Shown one piece after another: positions 27,569 through 37,163 of a stretch of DNA of 64,000 bases. Both the position numbers and the translations under genes were made by a program. The DNA is from Candidatus Syntrophopropionicum ammoniitolerans (GTDB lineage Bacteria; Bacillota; Desulfotomaculia; Desulfotomaculales; Pelotomaculaceae), in NCBI GenBank assembly GCA_013201395.1, contig JABMJD010000001.1:169649-233648 (forward strand), read 5' to 3'. Position 1 is the first letter of the stretch. Each line of letters begins with the position of its first letter. Below the pieces are notes generated by a model. That model worked only from the letters and a program-made list of their open reading frames with translations. It searched no databases and was not told where the DNA came from.

Positions 27569-27976
27569 ATGCTAAAAAGCAAAGTTTTGCTACCAAGTGA
27601 CGGCTCGGATAATTCGCTCAAAGCAGCCGCTTATGCTTCCAGGCTGATGGCCATGAACCCGGAATTAAAACTTTCTATAATTGTAGTGATACCTGAAAGG
27701 GACAACCTTGCAGAGATTGACATGGCTGTGGAGGAAAAAGGTCAAAAAATTATGGATAGAACACTGCGGGAGTTTTCAAAGAAAAGCCTTGATGTGGAAA
27801 GGTATATTGAAAGAGGAGACCCCGCCACTGTCATACTAGATTATGCAGAGCGGGGCAATTACGATCATATTATTATGGGCAGCAGAGGTGCCAGTGAACT
27901 ACGTGGCGCAGCCATCGGTAGTGTTAGCCATAAGGTAATCCACCTGGCAAATTGCCGCGTAACTCTCGTCAAGTAA
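27569..27976 (+). CDS. Universal stress protein (UspA family)
   Basis: 135 residues, one Usp domain: VLLPSDGSDNSLKAAAYA at the N-terminus and the ATP-binding motif MGSRGASELRGAAIGSVSHKV (G-2x-G-9x-G-S) near the C-terminus. Soluble, probably dimeric. GGGGGTGG precedes ATG 27569. It lies 89 bases after the CitE-like gene and could be co-transcribed. Confidence 0.92.
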   Translation: MLKSKVLLPSDGSDNSLKAAAYASRLMAMNPELKLSIIVVIPERDNLAEIDMAVEEKGQKIMDRTLREFSKKSLDVERYIERGDPATVILDYAERGNYDHIIMGSRGASELRGAAIGSVSHKVIHLANCRVTLVK

Positions 27977-27979
27977 TAT

Positions 27980-28624
27980 TTAATCAGAAATTTTTCGAAT
28001 ATAGAGTACTATAAAAGGTAGTATGGAAAAAAACTCTTCCTTGCCGAATTCAATCAGCCAGATCATGTTGTGTTTTAGTTTCGCCCAAGAAGGGTTGGGT
28101 TCTAAGAGTTCATCCCTTAGAGCGATTAGGTTTAACCTCGCCTCTTCTAAAATTGCGGGGTCTTTTATTTTTGAAATTATCTCATAAACTGCATGATCGA
28201 GAGGGGAAGCATCCCTGCTTTTAGATATCTCATCAGAATAGAAATTGTTTTTAGAAAGCAACCCGAATTCGTTTGCCTCGTCACTAGATTTCCCTGGTTC
28301 TTCTACAGTGGTCTTATCTGTTAATTCTATAATTAGGTTCTCTAGGTATTCCTTTTTACAGCGCATAATTTCCAAAAAATCTTCTTTTCTCTGGTATTCC
28401 GAATAGCTATCAAAAACTGAAAAACACTCACCCCGCCCGGCCTGTTCGAAACCGTGCCGTTGTCTGGAATCTTTTCCATAAATACGATCAATAATTTTAG
28501 CTGTGAAATCCTCCCAAAAGGAGTATTCCAAGCCATAGGGCACCTTAGCGCCAATATTGCCAATATCTTTTAACTGCATTTCAATTAATTGTATGGCCGC
28601 GCCCAGATCCTTAATCTGCTCCAT
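27980..28624 (-). CDS. Hypothetical alpha-helical protein
   Basis: 214 residues, charged and mostly helical, with no signal peptide or cofactor motif. The C-terminal stretch KHNMIWLIEFGKEEFFSILPFIVLYIRK is more hydrophobic and could pack on a membrane or form a core. GGAGGCG upstream of ATG 28624 supports translation. It converges on uspA with a 3-base gap. I do not recognise a family. Confidence 0.6.
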   Translation of the reverse strand: MEQIKDLGAAIQLIEMQLKDIGNIGAKVPYGLEYSFWEDFTAKIIDRIYGKDSRQRHGFEQAGRGECFSVFDSYSEYQRKEDFLEIMRCKKEYLENLIIELTDKTTVEEPGKSSDEANEFGLLSKNNFYSDEISKSRDASPLDHAVYEIISKIKDPAILEEARLNLIALRDELLEPNPSWAKLKHNMIWLIEFGKEEFFSILPFIVLYIRKISD

Positions 28625-28789
28625 AATTTTTTCGCCTCCTCCATGGGCAGTTTATCCCAGCAATCTAATTAATTATAAAGCATTATAACATGATCTGTTA
28701 ATCGGGTGTAAGGGCAACTGTCTCTTGCCTGTTTTAACCCGGTTATGCGGGCAAGAGGGAAATTTCCCGGTTATAAGCCGGGAAACCTT

Positions 28790-28984
28790 CTAGAAAAGCC
28801 TGTCGCATCTCTCCTGGGCTTCTTTCAACAGGGTCCCTGTCTTGTTGCACAAATCCTGCAAGCGCTCTTTTTCTTCCCGGCCTTGTTCTGGTAGTTTTTC
28901 CAGAATGGTATCCATTGCGGCCATGCATTCCTGGGCGTTTCTGATTGAATTTTGAATTTCAGCCTTAATCCCGGTGTCGGTCAT
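28790..28984 (-). CDS. Small helical protein, unknown
   Basis: 64 residues, predicted as two long amphipathic helices (EIQNSIRNAQECMAAMDTIL and EKERLQDLCNKTGTLLKEA). Start ATG 28984 has GGGAGGTG upstream. It contains three cysteines, not in a CxxC pattern. Small proteins of this type are common in sporulating Clostridia, but no function can be given. Confidence 0.6.
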   Translation of the reverse strand: MTDTGIKAEIQNSIRNAQECMAAMDTILEKLPEQGREEKERLQDLCNKTGTLLKEAQERCDRLF

Positions 28985-29057
28985 GTTGTTTCACCTCCCG
29001 CATACCTCTAATAAAGTATTTTATTTGCGGCAGGTAATTATACATATGTTTCTGATG

Positions 29058-29408
29058 CTATTTGTGAATTTCTAGAATCACCGGTCCCTTTATTACCAAT
29101 TTAACCCGATCTCCTATCTGAATATCCCGGCCAATCTGCAGTCTGGCCTGTCCATTATAGATGCCGGAGGGGGTGCGGAATGAAAGCTCATAGTAGGTAG
29201 GCCCACGCTTGAGGCCAATGCAGGTACCGATAATATTACTTGTGGGGGTCAGCAACGAGAATTTAAGCAGTCTATAACCAGCAACTGTGGCTATAACCAG
29301 TAAAATTACTATGCCGGTAAGTCTCAAGTCCTCATTCACAGTAATTGAACCCGCAACTGTTATAATTAAGCCCGCCAGTACTGCTAACCCTGCCATTTTC
29401 TGCAGCAT
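29058..29408 (-). CDS. Small membrane protein with C-terminal OB-like domain (NfeD-like)
   Basis: About 116 residues. Two adjacent membrane helices (MAGLAVLAGLIITVAGSI and GIVILLVIATVAGYRLL), then a beta-rich part: IIGTCIGLKRGPTYYELSFRTPSG and QIGRDIQIGDRVKLVIKG, which recalls the OB fold of NfeD proteins. GGGAGGA precedes ATG 29408; the longer upstream ATG is unsupported. No protease or stomatin partner is adjacent, so NfeD assignment is tentative. Confidence 0.6.
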   Translation of the reverse strand: MLQKMAGLAVLAGLIITVAGSITVNEDLRLTGIVILLVIATVAGYRLLKFSLLTPTSNIIGTCIGLKRGPTYYELSFRTPSGIYNGQARLQIGRDIQIGDRVKLVIKGPVILEIHK

Positions 29409-29616
29409 ATTGTTCCTCCCGTATAGTATATCTTTGTAGTTAAACATTTTAACATTTGAAAATATATAAAAGGTTCTGCGAAAAGGAGTTTAATTCCTAC
29501 CAAAAAAATTTTTTTAATCATTTTACATGCAACAACCGTTTGCACAGAGGTATGTTTGCATATGACCGACCAAACCTTTATAATGGTTGTAATCTTTTAT
29601 AAAAGGCGGTTGCTTT

Positions 29617-30933
29617 TTGAAGTCATATTTTATTATTACCTTCGGCTGTCAGATGAATGAGCATGATTCTGAGGTCCTGGCAGGGATGCTTGAGGCCAAA
29701 GGTTTTGTTGCCGCAGACTCCATGGAGGAGGCATCAATTATCCTTCTAAACACCTGTTGTGTGCGGGAAACAGCCGAGAATAAGGTGTTCTCACTGTTAG
29801 GACGGCTACGACAGCGAAAAATGGCTCACCCCGATCTGATTATCGGTGTATGTGGCTGTATGCCCCAGCAGAAAAATATGGCTTCCCGCATAGCACGCCT
29901 TTTTTCTTATGTAGACCTTGTATTTGGTACTCATAATGCGCACCAATTGCCGGAGTTGCTTGACCGGGTTGCTAACAGCAAAAAAACTGTGCAGGAAATA
30001 TGGCCTGCTTCCAGGGGCATATCTGAAGGGCACCCTGCTAAGAGGAAGGATAGTGTGCGTGCCTGGGTCACAATAACCTACGGATGCAATAACTTTTGTA
30101 CATATTGTATTGTACCGTTTGTACGAGGGAGGGAGAGAAGCCGCAAGCAGGAAGATATTAAGGCAGAAGTTGCCGAGCTAGCAGGTGAAGGTTACAAAGA
30201 AATTGTACTGCTGGGCCAGAATGTTAACTCCTACGGCAAGGATCTAGAAGGTGGTCGTGACTTCGCTTCATTGCTACAGTGTTTGGAAGGTATAAACGGG
30301 CTGGAGCGGATCCGTTACATGACTTCCCATCCCAGAGACTTCAACGATGGGCTGATCAGCACAATTGCCGGCTTACAAAAGGTTTGTGAGCATTTTCATT
30401 TGCCTGTTCAAGCGGGCAGCAACCGGATTTTAAAAAAAATGAACAGGGGCTACACCAGAGAACAGTACCTGGATTTAATTAGGAAAATAAGATCTGCAGT
30501 GCCCCAACAAAGTATTACCACTGACATTATGGTTGGTTTTCCAGGTGAAGACGATAGTGACTTCAATGACACCGTGGATCTAATCAAACTGGCCCGTTTT
30601 GATAGCGCTTACACCTTTGTATATAATGCCAGACCGGGGACACCGGCTGCTGACATAAAGGAACAGGTACCGGAGGCAGTTAAAAAAGATAGGATACAAA
30701 CCTTAATTAAATTGCAAAACCAAATTAGCCTGGAGAAAAACCGTGAAGAGATAGGCCGTTGCCAGGATGTCCTGGTGGAAGGGGAAAGCAAAAAAAAGCC
30801 AGGCCTTTTATATGGCCGGAGCAGAGGCAACAAAATTGTTCTTTTTCCTTGTACCCGAAACCTGAGGGGAAAAATAGTCAGTGTGAGAATAACTGAATCT
30901 CGCCTGGCTCACCTCTCCGGGGAAATGGTTTAA
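29617..30933 (+). CDS. miaB: tRNA-2-methylthio-N6-dimethylallyladenosine synthase
   Basis: Radical-SAM methylthiotransferase acting on i6A37 of tRNA. The N-terminal UPF0004 domain has three cluster cysteines (TFGCQMNEHDSE, NTCCVRETAENK, GVCGCMPQQ). The radical SAM motif is YGCNNFCTYCIVPFVRGRERSR, and a C-terminal TRAM domain starts near GRCQDVLVEG. 438 residues. TTG start after AAAGGCGG. miaA, the enzyme making its substrate, lies 9 kb downstream in the same direction. Confidence 0.96.
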   Translation: MKSYFIITFGCQMNEHDSEVLAGMLEAKGFVAADSMEEASIILLNTCCVRETAENKVFSLLGRLRQRKMAHPDLIIGVCGCMPQQKNMASRIARLFSYVDLVFGTHNAHQLPELLDRVANSKKTVQEIWPASRGISEGHPAKRKDSVRAWVTITYGCNNFCTYCIVPFVRGRERSRKQEDIKAEVAELAGEGYKEIVLLGQNVNSYGKDLEGGRDFASLLQCLEGINGLERIRYMTSHPRDFNDGLISTIAGLQKVCEHFHLPVQAGSNRILKKMNRGYTREQYLDLIRKIRSAVPQQSITTDIMVGFPGEDDSDFNDTVDLIKLARFDSAYTFVYNARPGTPAADIKEQVPEAVKKDRIQTLIKLQNQISLEKNREEIGRCQDVLVEGESKKKPGLLYGRSRGNKIVLFPCTRNLRGKIVSVRITESRLAHLSGEMV

Positions 30934-30985
30934 ACATTAAATGTTAGCCTAATCTACAGCAATTAAAAAGCAAGGGGTTGGAATT

Positions 30986-31387
30986 ATGTCAATAATGGAA
31001 AAGGCCAGGGAACTAGCTGGTTCACTCTCAGAGTCAAAAGAATTAACCACGATGCGGGAAGCAGAGAAAATGATGTTGGAAAACCAGGAAGCACGGAACT
31101 CGATTGCCCAATTTGATGAAAAACAAAAAGCCTATCAAGCAGCGCAGGCTCAGGGTCAGGATCTAACTGAGGAACAAATGAAGGAGCTTGAGGAACTGGA
31201 ATTAAAAATGCTCAACAACCCTTATGTTTATAACTTTTTTAAGGCTCAGCAAGAGTTTCAGGCTATCCTGGAGTCAATAAACAATATTATCGGCGAAGCA
31301 ATAGGAGTAAAACCCCAGGGCTGCTGTGAGGAAGGCTCCTGCGGATCTGGAGACGAACCCTGCGGGGGCTGTGGTGGGTGCGCCTAA
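30986..31387 (+). CDS. YlbF/YmcA family protein with cysteine-rich tail
   Basis: 133 residues. Helical DUF964 core (MEKARELAGSLSESKELTTMREAE, NPYVYNFFKAQQEFQAILESINNIIGEAIG), then CCEEGSCGSGDEPCGGCGGCA, with seven cysteines in the last 21 residues. In B. subtilis YlbF, YmcA and YaaT form a complex with 4Fe-4S clusters that supports RNase Y and development, and ymcA is next to miaB, as here. The tail is a likely cluster ligand. Confidence 0.85.
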   Translation: MSIMEKARELAGSLSESKELTTMREAEKMMLENQEARNSIAQFDEKQKAYQAAQAQGQDLTEEQMKELEELELKMLNNPYVYNFFKAQQEFQAILESINNIIGEAIGVKPQGCCEEGSCGSGDEPCGGCGGCA

Positions 31388-31410
31388 AATAAATAAAGAG
31401 CTTGTGGCAC

Positions 31411-31438
31411 AACCCTGTTAGCTAACAGGGTTTTTTCT
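31411..31438 (+). terminator. Intrinsic terminator after ylbF-like gene
   Basis: AACCCTGTTAGCTAACAGGGTT is a perfect 22-base palindrome whose right end runs into TTTTTTCTTTT. It separates miaB-ylbF from mutS. Confidence 0.88.
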
Positions 31439-31486
31439 TTTGGTTTAGAATACCATATGTTATAATGTTCCCCAGGAGGTGTTCCG

Positions 31487-34075
31487 GTGAGTTTTACACC
31501 AATGATTAGGCAGTATCTAGGCATAAAAAAACAATACCCGGACGCGATTCTTTTTTTTAGATTAGGTGACTTTTATGAAATGTTCTTTGAAGATGCGTTA
31601 TTAGCATCAAAGGAACTGGAGATAACCTTGACCGGCAGGGACGGGGGACGAAAGGAACGCGTACCTATGTGCGGTGTACCTCATCATGCTGCCGAGGGGT
31701 ATATCGCCAAATTGATCAGCAAGGGGTACCACGTAGCCATTTGTGAGCAGGTGGAGGACCCGGCATTGTCAAAAGGTATTGTCAAACGGGATGTTGTGCG
31801 GGTGATTACACCAGGTACGGTGATGGAAGGAAATCTCCTGGAAGAGCGAAGGAACAACTACCTCGTTTGTATAGCTCGCAACGACAAAGGCTATGGTCTG
31901 GCTGTGACTGATGTTACGACAGGAACCTTTATGGTCGGATCCCTTAGCGGGCCAGGGGCAGGCGTCAAATTAGCTGACGAACTAAACAGATTAATGCCGG
32001 CAGAACTAATTGTACCCCTTTCTATGGTGGACAACCTGACGCAGGATTTAAAATTTAGGGAACAGTTTCTTATAAGCGGTTATAAAGATGAAGCCTTTAA
32101 CTTGGCTGCTGCGGAAAAAGCACTGGAAGAACAGTTTGGGCCGGGCGTTTTTTCTACAACAAAAATTTCTGATCCGGCAATAGCAGCCTGCGCTGCCGGT
32201 GCGTTAACAAGTTTCTTAAAAGACACCCAAAAGAGAAACCTGGTTCATATCAACGAGATACAGTTTTATACTCCCGGCAGGTATATGACCCTGGACGCAG
32301 CAACCAGGAGAAACCTGGAATTGTGCCGATCCATAGCGGATAACACGAAAAAAGATACGCTTCTAGCGGTACTTGATTACACTGTTACTTCTATGGGGGG
32401 CCGGATGCTGCGCACCTGGATCGAACAGCCGTTACTCATGCCAAAAGAAATTACCGACCGTCAAGATGCCATTGCAGAATTGATTAAAGATTTGTTTTAC
32501 CAAAAGGAACTATTAAAGAAGCTGAAAAACATCTACGATCTGGAAAGGCTGGCAGGCAAAATATCCTTTGGCGCAGTAACGGCGCGTGATCTAATCGCCC
32601 TAAAAAAATCCCTGTTTTACCTGGAACCGCTAAAAGAATTGCTGGAACAGGCACATTGTATTCTTTTAAAAGAACTAGGCAGGGGCATTGATGCCATGGA
32701 GGATATAGCAGCGCTATTAAGCCGGTCCATTGTAGATGACCCACCCCAATCCCTGCGGGATGGGGGGATAATTAAGGATGGTTTTAACCCAGAAGTGGAC
32801 AAATACCGTAGGGCCGGAAAAGAGGCCAGGTTAAGGTTGTCCCAGCTGGAGGAAAGGGAGCGGCTGCGTAGCGGCATAAAGTCCCTTAAGGTCGGCTATA
32901 ACAAGGTTTTTGGCTATTATATTGAGGTTACTAAATCAAACCTTGATCATGTGCCGCAAGATTACACCAGACGGCAGACTCTGGCTAATGCGGAAAGATA
33001 CATCACACCGGAGCTGAAAGAGTATGAGGATCTGGTGTTAGGGGCACAGGAAAAGTTGCTGCACCTGGAATATAATATTTTTAATGATATTCGGGAACAA
33101 CTTACAGCACAAATCAAGCGCATCCAGACTACGGCATCGGCAGTGGCGGAGGTTGATGCACTTTGTTCTTTGGCCCAGGCGGCATTTAATAATAATTATG
33201 TGCGCCCGGAAATACTAGATGATGGCCGGTTAGTGGTTAAAAATGGCCGGCACCCAGTATTGGAAAAGGTTATGGGACCCGGACAGTTTGTGCCTAACGA
33301 CACCCTTATGGATCTCGAGGAGAGCAGGCTACTGCTACTTACGGGGCCGAACATGGCCGGTAAAAGTACCTATATGCGTCAAGTAGCTATTATTGTATTG
33401 ATGTCCCAAATAGGCAGTTTTGTGCCTGCTTCCGGGGCGGAAATCACAATTGTTGACCGTATTTTTACCAGAATTGGCGCATCAGATGATATTGCCGGCG
33501 GGCAGAGCACCTTTATGGTGGAAATGAATGAATGCCGTGCTATTGTGACCGAAGCAACTGCAAAAAGCCTCATCATCCTGGACGAAGTGGGGCGGGGCAC
33601 CAGTACCTATGATGGGATCAGCATTGCTAGAGCGCTGGTGGAATATATCCATCGGAAAATAAAGGCCAAAACCTTGTTTTCAACACATTACCTTGAACTA
33701 ACTGAGCTGGAGAGGGAACCAGGTATCACCAATTTGAATGTGGCAGTAAAAGAAGAGGGAGATCAGGTTGTTTTTTTAAGAAAAGTCATTTCCGGCCGTG
33801 CAAATAGGAGCTACGGTATTCATGTGGCCAGGCTGGCCGGGTTACCCACTGAAATAATTGAGCGTTCCGCACAGATTCTGAAATATTTGGAAAGCACTAA
33901 TCAGGTGTCTTTGCCCACTGGGGCAACAGGGGATAATGGAGATGACATGGATAACAAACCAGATAATGAAGTTATAAAGCAGCTGTGCCAACTGGACATA
34001 CTCAGTATGACACCGTTAGAGGCAATTAATCAGCTGTATCTGCTGCAAAAGAAAATAGAAGATGGCAGCAGGTAG
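31487..34075 (+). CDS. mutS: DNA mismatch repair protein MutS
   Basis: 862 residues, full length. Mismatch-reading FRLGDFYEMF near residue 25, LTGRDGGRKERVPMCGVPHHAAEGY, the central clamp and lever, then the ATPase with TGPNMAGKSTYMRQ (Walker A), GASDDIAGGQSTFMVEM, ILDEVGRGTSTYDG (Walker B and signature) and the THYLEL histidine. GTG start after CAGGAGGTG. First gene of a long same-strand run. Confidence 0.97.
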   Translation: MSFTPMIRQYLGIKKQYPDAILFFRLGDFYEMFFEDALLASKELEITLTGRDGGRKERVPMCGVPHHAAEGYIAKLISKGYHVAICEQVEDPALSKGIVKRDVVRVITPGTVMEGNLLEERRNNYLVCIARNDKGYGLAVTDVTTGTFMVGSLSGPGAGVKLADELNRLMPAELIVPLSMVDNLTQDLKFREQFLISGYKDEAFNLAAAEKALEEQFGPGVFSTTKISDPAIAACAAGALTSFLKDTQKRNLVHINEIQFYTPGRYMTLDAATRRNLELCRSIADNTKKDTLLAVLDYTVTSMGGRMLRTWIEQPLLMPKEITDRQDAIAELIKDLFYQKELLKKLKNIYDLERLAGKISFGAVTARDLIALKKSLFYLEPLKELLEQAHCILLKELGRGIDAMEDIAALLSRSIVDDPPQSLRDGGIIKDGFNPEVDKYRRAGKEARLRLSQLEERERLRSGIKSLKVGYNKVFGYYIEVTKSNLDHVPQDYTRRQTLANAERYITPELKEYEDLVLGAQEKLLHLEYNIFNDIREQLTAQIKRIQTTASAVAEVDALCSLAQAAFNNNYVRPEILDDGRLVVKNGRHPVLEKVMGPGQFVPNDTLMDLEESRLLLLTGPNMAGKSTYMRQVAIIVLMSQIGSFVPASGAEITIVDRIFTRIGASDDIAGGQSTFMVEMNECRAIVTEATAKSLIILDEVGRGTSTYDGISIARALVEYIHRKIKAKTLFSTHYLELTELEREPGITNLNVAVKEEGDQVVFLRKVISGRANRSYGIHVARLAGLPTEIIERSAQILKYLESTNQVSLPTGATGDNGDDMDNKPDNEVIKQLCQLDILSMTPLEAINQLYLLQKKIEDGSR

Positions 34076-34109
34076 TAAGGCTTTTTAGCCATCAATGGGG
34101 GGTAGATAT

Positions 34110-35783
34110 ATGTTTGTCGGCATTGACGTGGGAGGCACCTACACAGATGCTGTATTGCTTGAAAATGGGCGGGTGTTGGCCACAGCCAAAGTACCAACAG
34201 AGGTAAACCTGATCAACGTATTAACCAAAGCCCTCGATACAATTGTCAAGGACGAAAACAAGGATAGGATTAAACGGATAGTATTCAGCACCACAATCAT
34301 TACCAACCTGATTGCGGAAAGAAGATATGAAGATGTGGACGTGTTGATCATCCCCGGACCAGGTTTAAGCCATGGTTTCTATAAAACTATGCCCTATGCT
34401 CATATTGTTTCCGGTGCAATTGACTACCGCGGCCGGGAAGTAATTCCATTGAAGGAACAGGAAATAGAAACAGTTTTGCAGGAAATTGCCCGCCGGGGCA
34501 CAAATAAGGTCGGGGTGGTTGGTAAGTTTTCTCCCCGCAACACGATCCATGAAAAGAAAGTATCGGAAATTGTTAAAAACAAATACCCTCAATGGCAGAT
34601 TGAGCTAGGTGCAAAAATCGGCAGTCAACTGAACTTTCCCCGGAGAATAGTAACCACTTATTTAACCTGCGCAACCCGAGAACCCTACCAGTCTTTTATT
34701 GAGTCAATCCGCCAGACCCTAGATTCACGTGAAATACATGCTGAAATATTTATATTAAAGGCTGACGGTGGCACAACCCCCCTGCAACGATCAGGGGAAT
34801 TTCCTGTGGAAACAATATTCTCCGGTCCGGCGGCCAGTACCCTGGGTGTCCAGGCCCTGATAGGACCGGATGAAACAGCGGTAGTCGTTGATATAGGCGG
34901 GACAACCACTGATCTAGCGCTTATTCTAAGCGGCCAACCACTACTTTCCTCCAAAGGTGCCCGGGTGATGGGACAACTGACCCAGGTGAGGACACTGGCT
35001 GTGAAGTCTGTTGCCATTGGCGGTGACAGTGTTTTAGATTTAAGGGAGAGAGAAATAAATATTCATAATCAAAGAAAAGGCCCTGCTTATTGTTTGGAGG
35101 GTCCGGTACCTACACCAACAGATGCCCTTAGGGCCCTGGGCTTAATTGAACTGGGGGATAAAAAAAAGGCGATAAAAGCCATGGAACTTTTAGGTCGCGA
35201 TTTAAACATAACCGCGGAACAGACTGCGGAACAAGTGATCAACAAGGTTGTTGATAGTATAACCGGTGAAATAAAGAAGATGTTTTTAGAATGGGAACAG
35301 GAGCCTGCCTATCGGGTTTGGGAAATACTACACAGGCATACCTTAAAACCGACAATGGTGGCGGGTGTAGGTGGCGGGGCTGCTGGTTTTTCCCCTTTAA
35401 TAGCAAAAAATCTTGGTTGCCGGTCTGCCATGCTGCACCATGCATCTGTAGCCAATGCTATTGGCGCCGCACTGGCCAAACCGACATTGCAGGTTAATTT
35501 AAGGGCAGACACCGAACAGGGATATTACATTATTCAGGAGGAAGGACACCAGGAGAAAATTAGTGACCGGAAGTTTAATGAGAAAAGAGCTCTAGAATTG
35601 GCCAAAAACAGCCTGCTAAAAAGGGCGTTACAATATGGGCTGAAACCGGCGGCTGAAGAAATTGAAATTATCAACCGGGAGGTATTCAACATGGTTAGGG
35701 GATGGGATACAACCGGCAGGCTTTATGATATCACTGTGCAAACGCCAAGGGGAATTAGTGCCAGAGTTGGGGCTGGGGAGTGA
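34110..35783 (+). CDS. Hydantoinase/oxoprolinase-family ATPase (HyuA-like)
   Basis: About 557 residues with an ASKHA fold: FVGIDVGGTYTDAVLLE (phosphate 1 loop) at the N-terminus, STTIITNLIAERR, ADGGTTPLQRSGEFPVETIFSGPAAS, VVDIGGTTTDLALI (phosphate 2) and MVAGVGGGAAGFSPLIA. No HyuB partner is present. It ends 4 bases before the HDAC-like gene, inside a mutS-mutL run. Substrate unknown; neither hydantoin nor oxoproline use is shown by the sequence. ATG 34110 follows GGGGGG. Confidence 0.82.
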   Translation: MFVGIDVGGTYTDAVLLENGRVLATAKVPTEVNLINVLTKALDTIVKDENKDRIKRIVFSTTIITNLIAERRYEDVDVLIIPGPGLSHGFYKTMPYAHIVSGAIDYRGREVIPLKEQEIETVLQEIARRGTNKVGVVGKFSPRNTIHEKKVSEIVKNKYPQWQIELGAKIGSQLNFPRRIVTTYLTCATREPYQSFIESIRQTLDSREIHAEIFILKADGGTTPLQRSGEFPVETIFSGPAASTLGVQALIGPDETAVVVDIGGTTTDLALILSGQPLLSSKGARVMGQLTQVRTLAVKSVAIGGDSVLDLREREINIHNQRKGPAYCLEGPVPTPTDALRALGLIELGDKKKAIKAMELLGRDLNITAEQTAEQVINKVVDSITGEIKKMFLEWEQEPAYRVWEILHRHTLKPTMVAGVGGGAAGFSPLIAKNLGCRSAMLHHASVANAIGAALAKPTLQVNLRADTEQGYYIIQEEGHQEKISDRKFNEKRALELAKNSLLKRALQYGLKPAAEEIEIINREVFNMVRGWDTTGRLYDITVQTPRGISARVGAGE

Positions 35784-35787
35784 TTTT

Positions 35788-37149
35788 ATGGATAGGAGCA
35801 AAAAAACAGGGTTGATATTTTTTCCTGCCTTTGATTGGGCGATAACGCCCACCCATCCGGAGAGAGAGGAACGTCTTCTCTATACCAGAGACCAGATTTT
35901 TGAGGAAGGGATCATGGATTTACCCCAAATAAGGGAGTATAAACCCTCCCTGGCCGGCATTCATGACATTGCTCGGCTGCATTTCTGTGTGCCCACTGTG
36001 GAAAAACAAACCACGGAAGCCCATCTAATCGCCGCCGGTGCAGCAATCCTTTTGTCGGACAAAATAATAAACGGGGAAATAAAAAACGGCTTTGCCCTGG
36101 TCAGACCGCCGGGACATCATGCCATGAGAGTTGTGCGTGGTAACAGGGGCTTTTGTAACATAAACAACGAAGCGGTAATGGTTGATCATTTACGTTCCCG
36201 CTATGGGCTCAAAAGAATCGCCATTGTAGACACAGATGTACACCATGGTGATGGAACCCAGGATGTTTTCTGGCATGATCCCGATGTGCTGTTTATCTCT
36301 TTTCACCAGGATGGTCGTACCATATTTCCAGGTACCGGCTACACCTATGAACTAGGCGGACCACGGGCCTATGCCCGTACCATCAATATTCCGCTGCAGC
36401 CCGGTGCCGCTGATCAAGACTTTTTATATCTGATGGATCACTTAATACTGCCTATTATTAAGGATTTCAAGCCGGATTTCATAGTTAACTCGGCCGGCCA
36501 GGATAACCATTACACGGATCCCCTGGGAAGCATGCAGATTACTGCGCGGGGTTACGCCCAGCTTACGGAAAAGCTGCGTCCCGACCTGGCAGTGCTGGAG
36601 GGCGGCTACGCTATTGAAACAGCCCTGCCATATGTGAATATGGCGATCATACTTGCTCTTGCCGGTTTGGATTATAGCAGCGTTGAAGAACCAGGTTACC
36701 GGCCGGGGGATATTAAAGCAGTGCCCGGGATGGCGGGGGAAATTGAGAGATTAGTAGATGAATTGCTGCAGCGTTGGGAAATGCGTGACCGGGTTTCGCC
36801 AGATACCAGTAAAATTTCCGGCCATTACTATACCAGGAATAAGCGTATTTTTTATGACACGGATCATATTGACGAAAGACAGACCGAAAAGCTGCGGCTG
36901 TGTAATAACTGCCCCGGCTATTTGGTAATTGATTCGGATGCAAAACATGGTTACGGCAGAAGCGGTAGGGCACTCTGTATTTCCGTGCCCCATGAAGCCT
37001 GCAGTAAATGCCGCGCAGAGGCGGCAGAATTATATGGAGATTCCAAAAAAGACTTGGGGTATGACTATATCTACCTACAGGACAAACATGACGACGTATT
37101 TTACAGCTATAATATGGGCAGTCACCATGAATGGCACTCTGAGGGATAG
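35788..37149 (+). CDS. Histone-deacetylase-family protein with C-terminal cysteine-rich extension
   Basis: About 453 residues. Arginase/deacetylase-fold core: FALVRPPGHHAM, GFCNINNEAVM, VDTDVHHGDGTQDVFW (zinc Asp and His), FISFHQDGRTIFPGTGY, NSAGQDNHYTDPLG and LEGGYAIE. Family members deacetylate acetyl-lysine, acetylpolyamines or small amides. After about residue 330 an extra domain follows with LRLCNNCPGYLVID and HEACSKCRAEAAELYG, two CxxC pairs that could bind zinc. ATG 35788 lies seven bases after GGGGAG. Tight spacing links it to hyuA and mutL. Confidence 0.85.
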   Translation: MDRSKKTGLIFFPAFDWAITPTHPEREERLLYTRDQIFEEGIMDLPQIREYKPSLAGIHDIARLHFCVPTVEKQTTEAHLIAAGAAILLSDKIINGEIKNGFALVRPPGHHAMRVVRGNRGFCNINNEAVMVDHLRSRYGLKRIAIVDTDVHHGDGTQDVFWHDPDVLFISFHQDGRTIFPGTGYTYELGGPRAYARTINIPLQPGAADQDFLYLMDHLILPIIKDFKPDFIVNSAGQDNHYTDPLGSMQITARGYAQLTEKLRPDLAVLEGGYAIETALPYVNMAIILALAGLDYSSVEEPGYRPGDIKAVPGMAGEIERLVDELLQRWEMRDRVSPDTSKISGHYYTRNKRIFYDTDHIDERQTEKLRLCNNCPGYLVIDSDAKHGYGRSGRALCISVPHEACSKCRAEAAELYGDSKKDLGYDYIYLQDKHDDVFYSYNMGSHHEWHSEG

Positions 37150-37163
37150 TAGGTGGACAGAAA

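Noticed and set aside
34110..37149. Anti-phage defence island
   Set aside because: HyuA-like and HDAC-like genes are ordinary metabolic families, no nuclease, toxin or mobile element is near, and the flanks are housekeeping genes.
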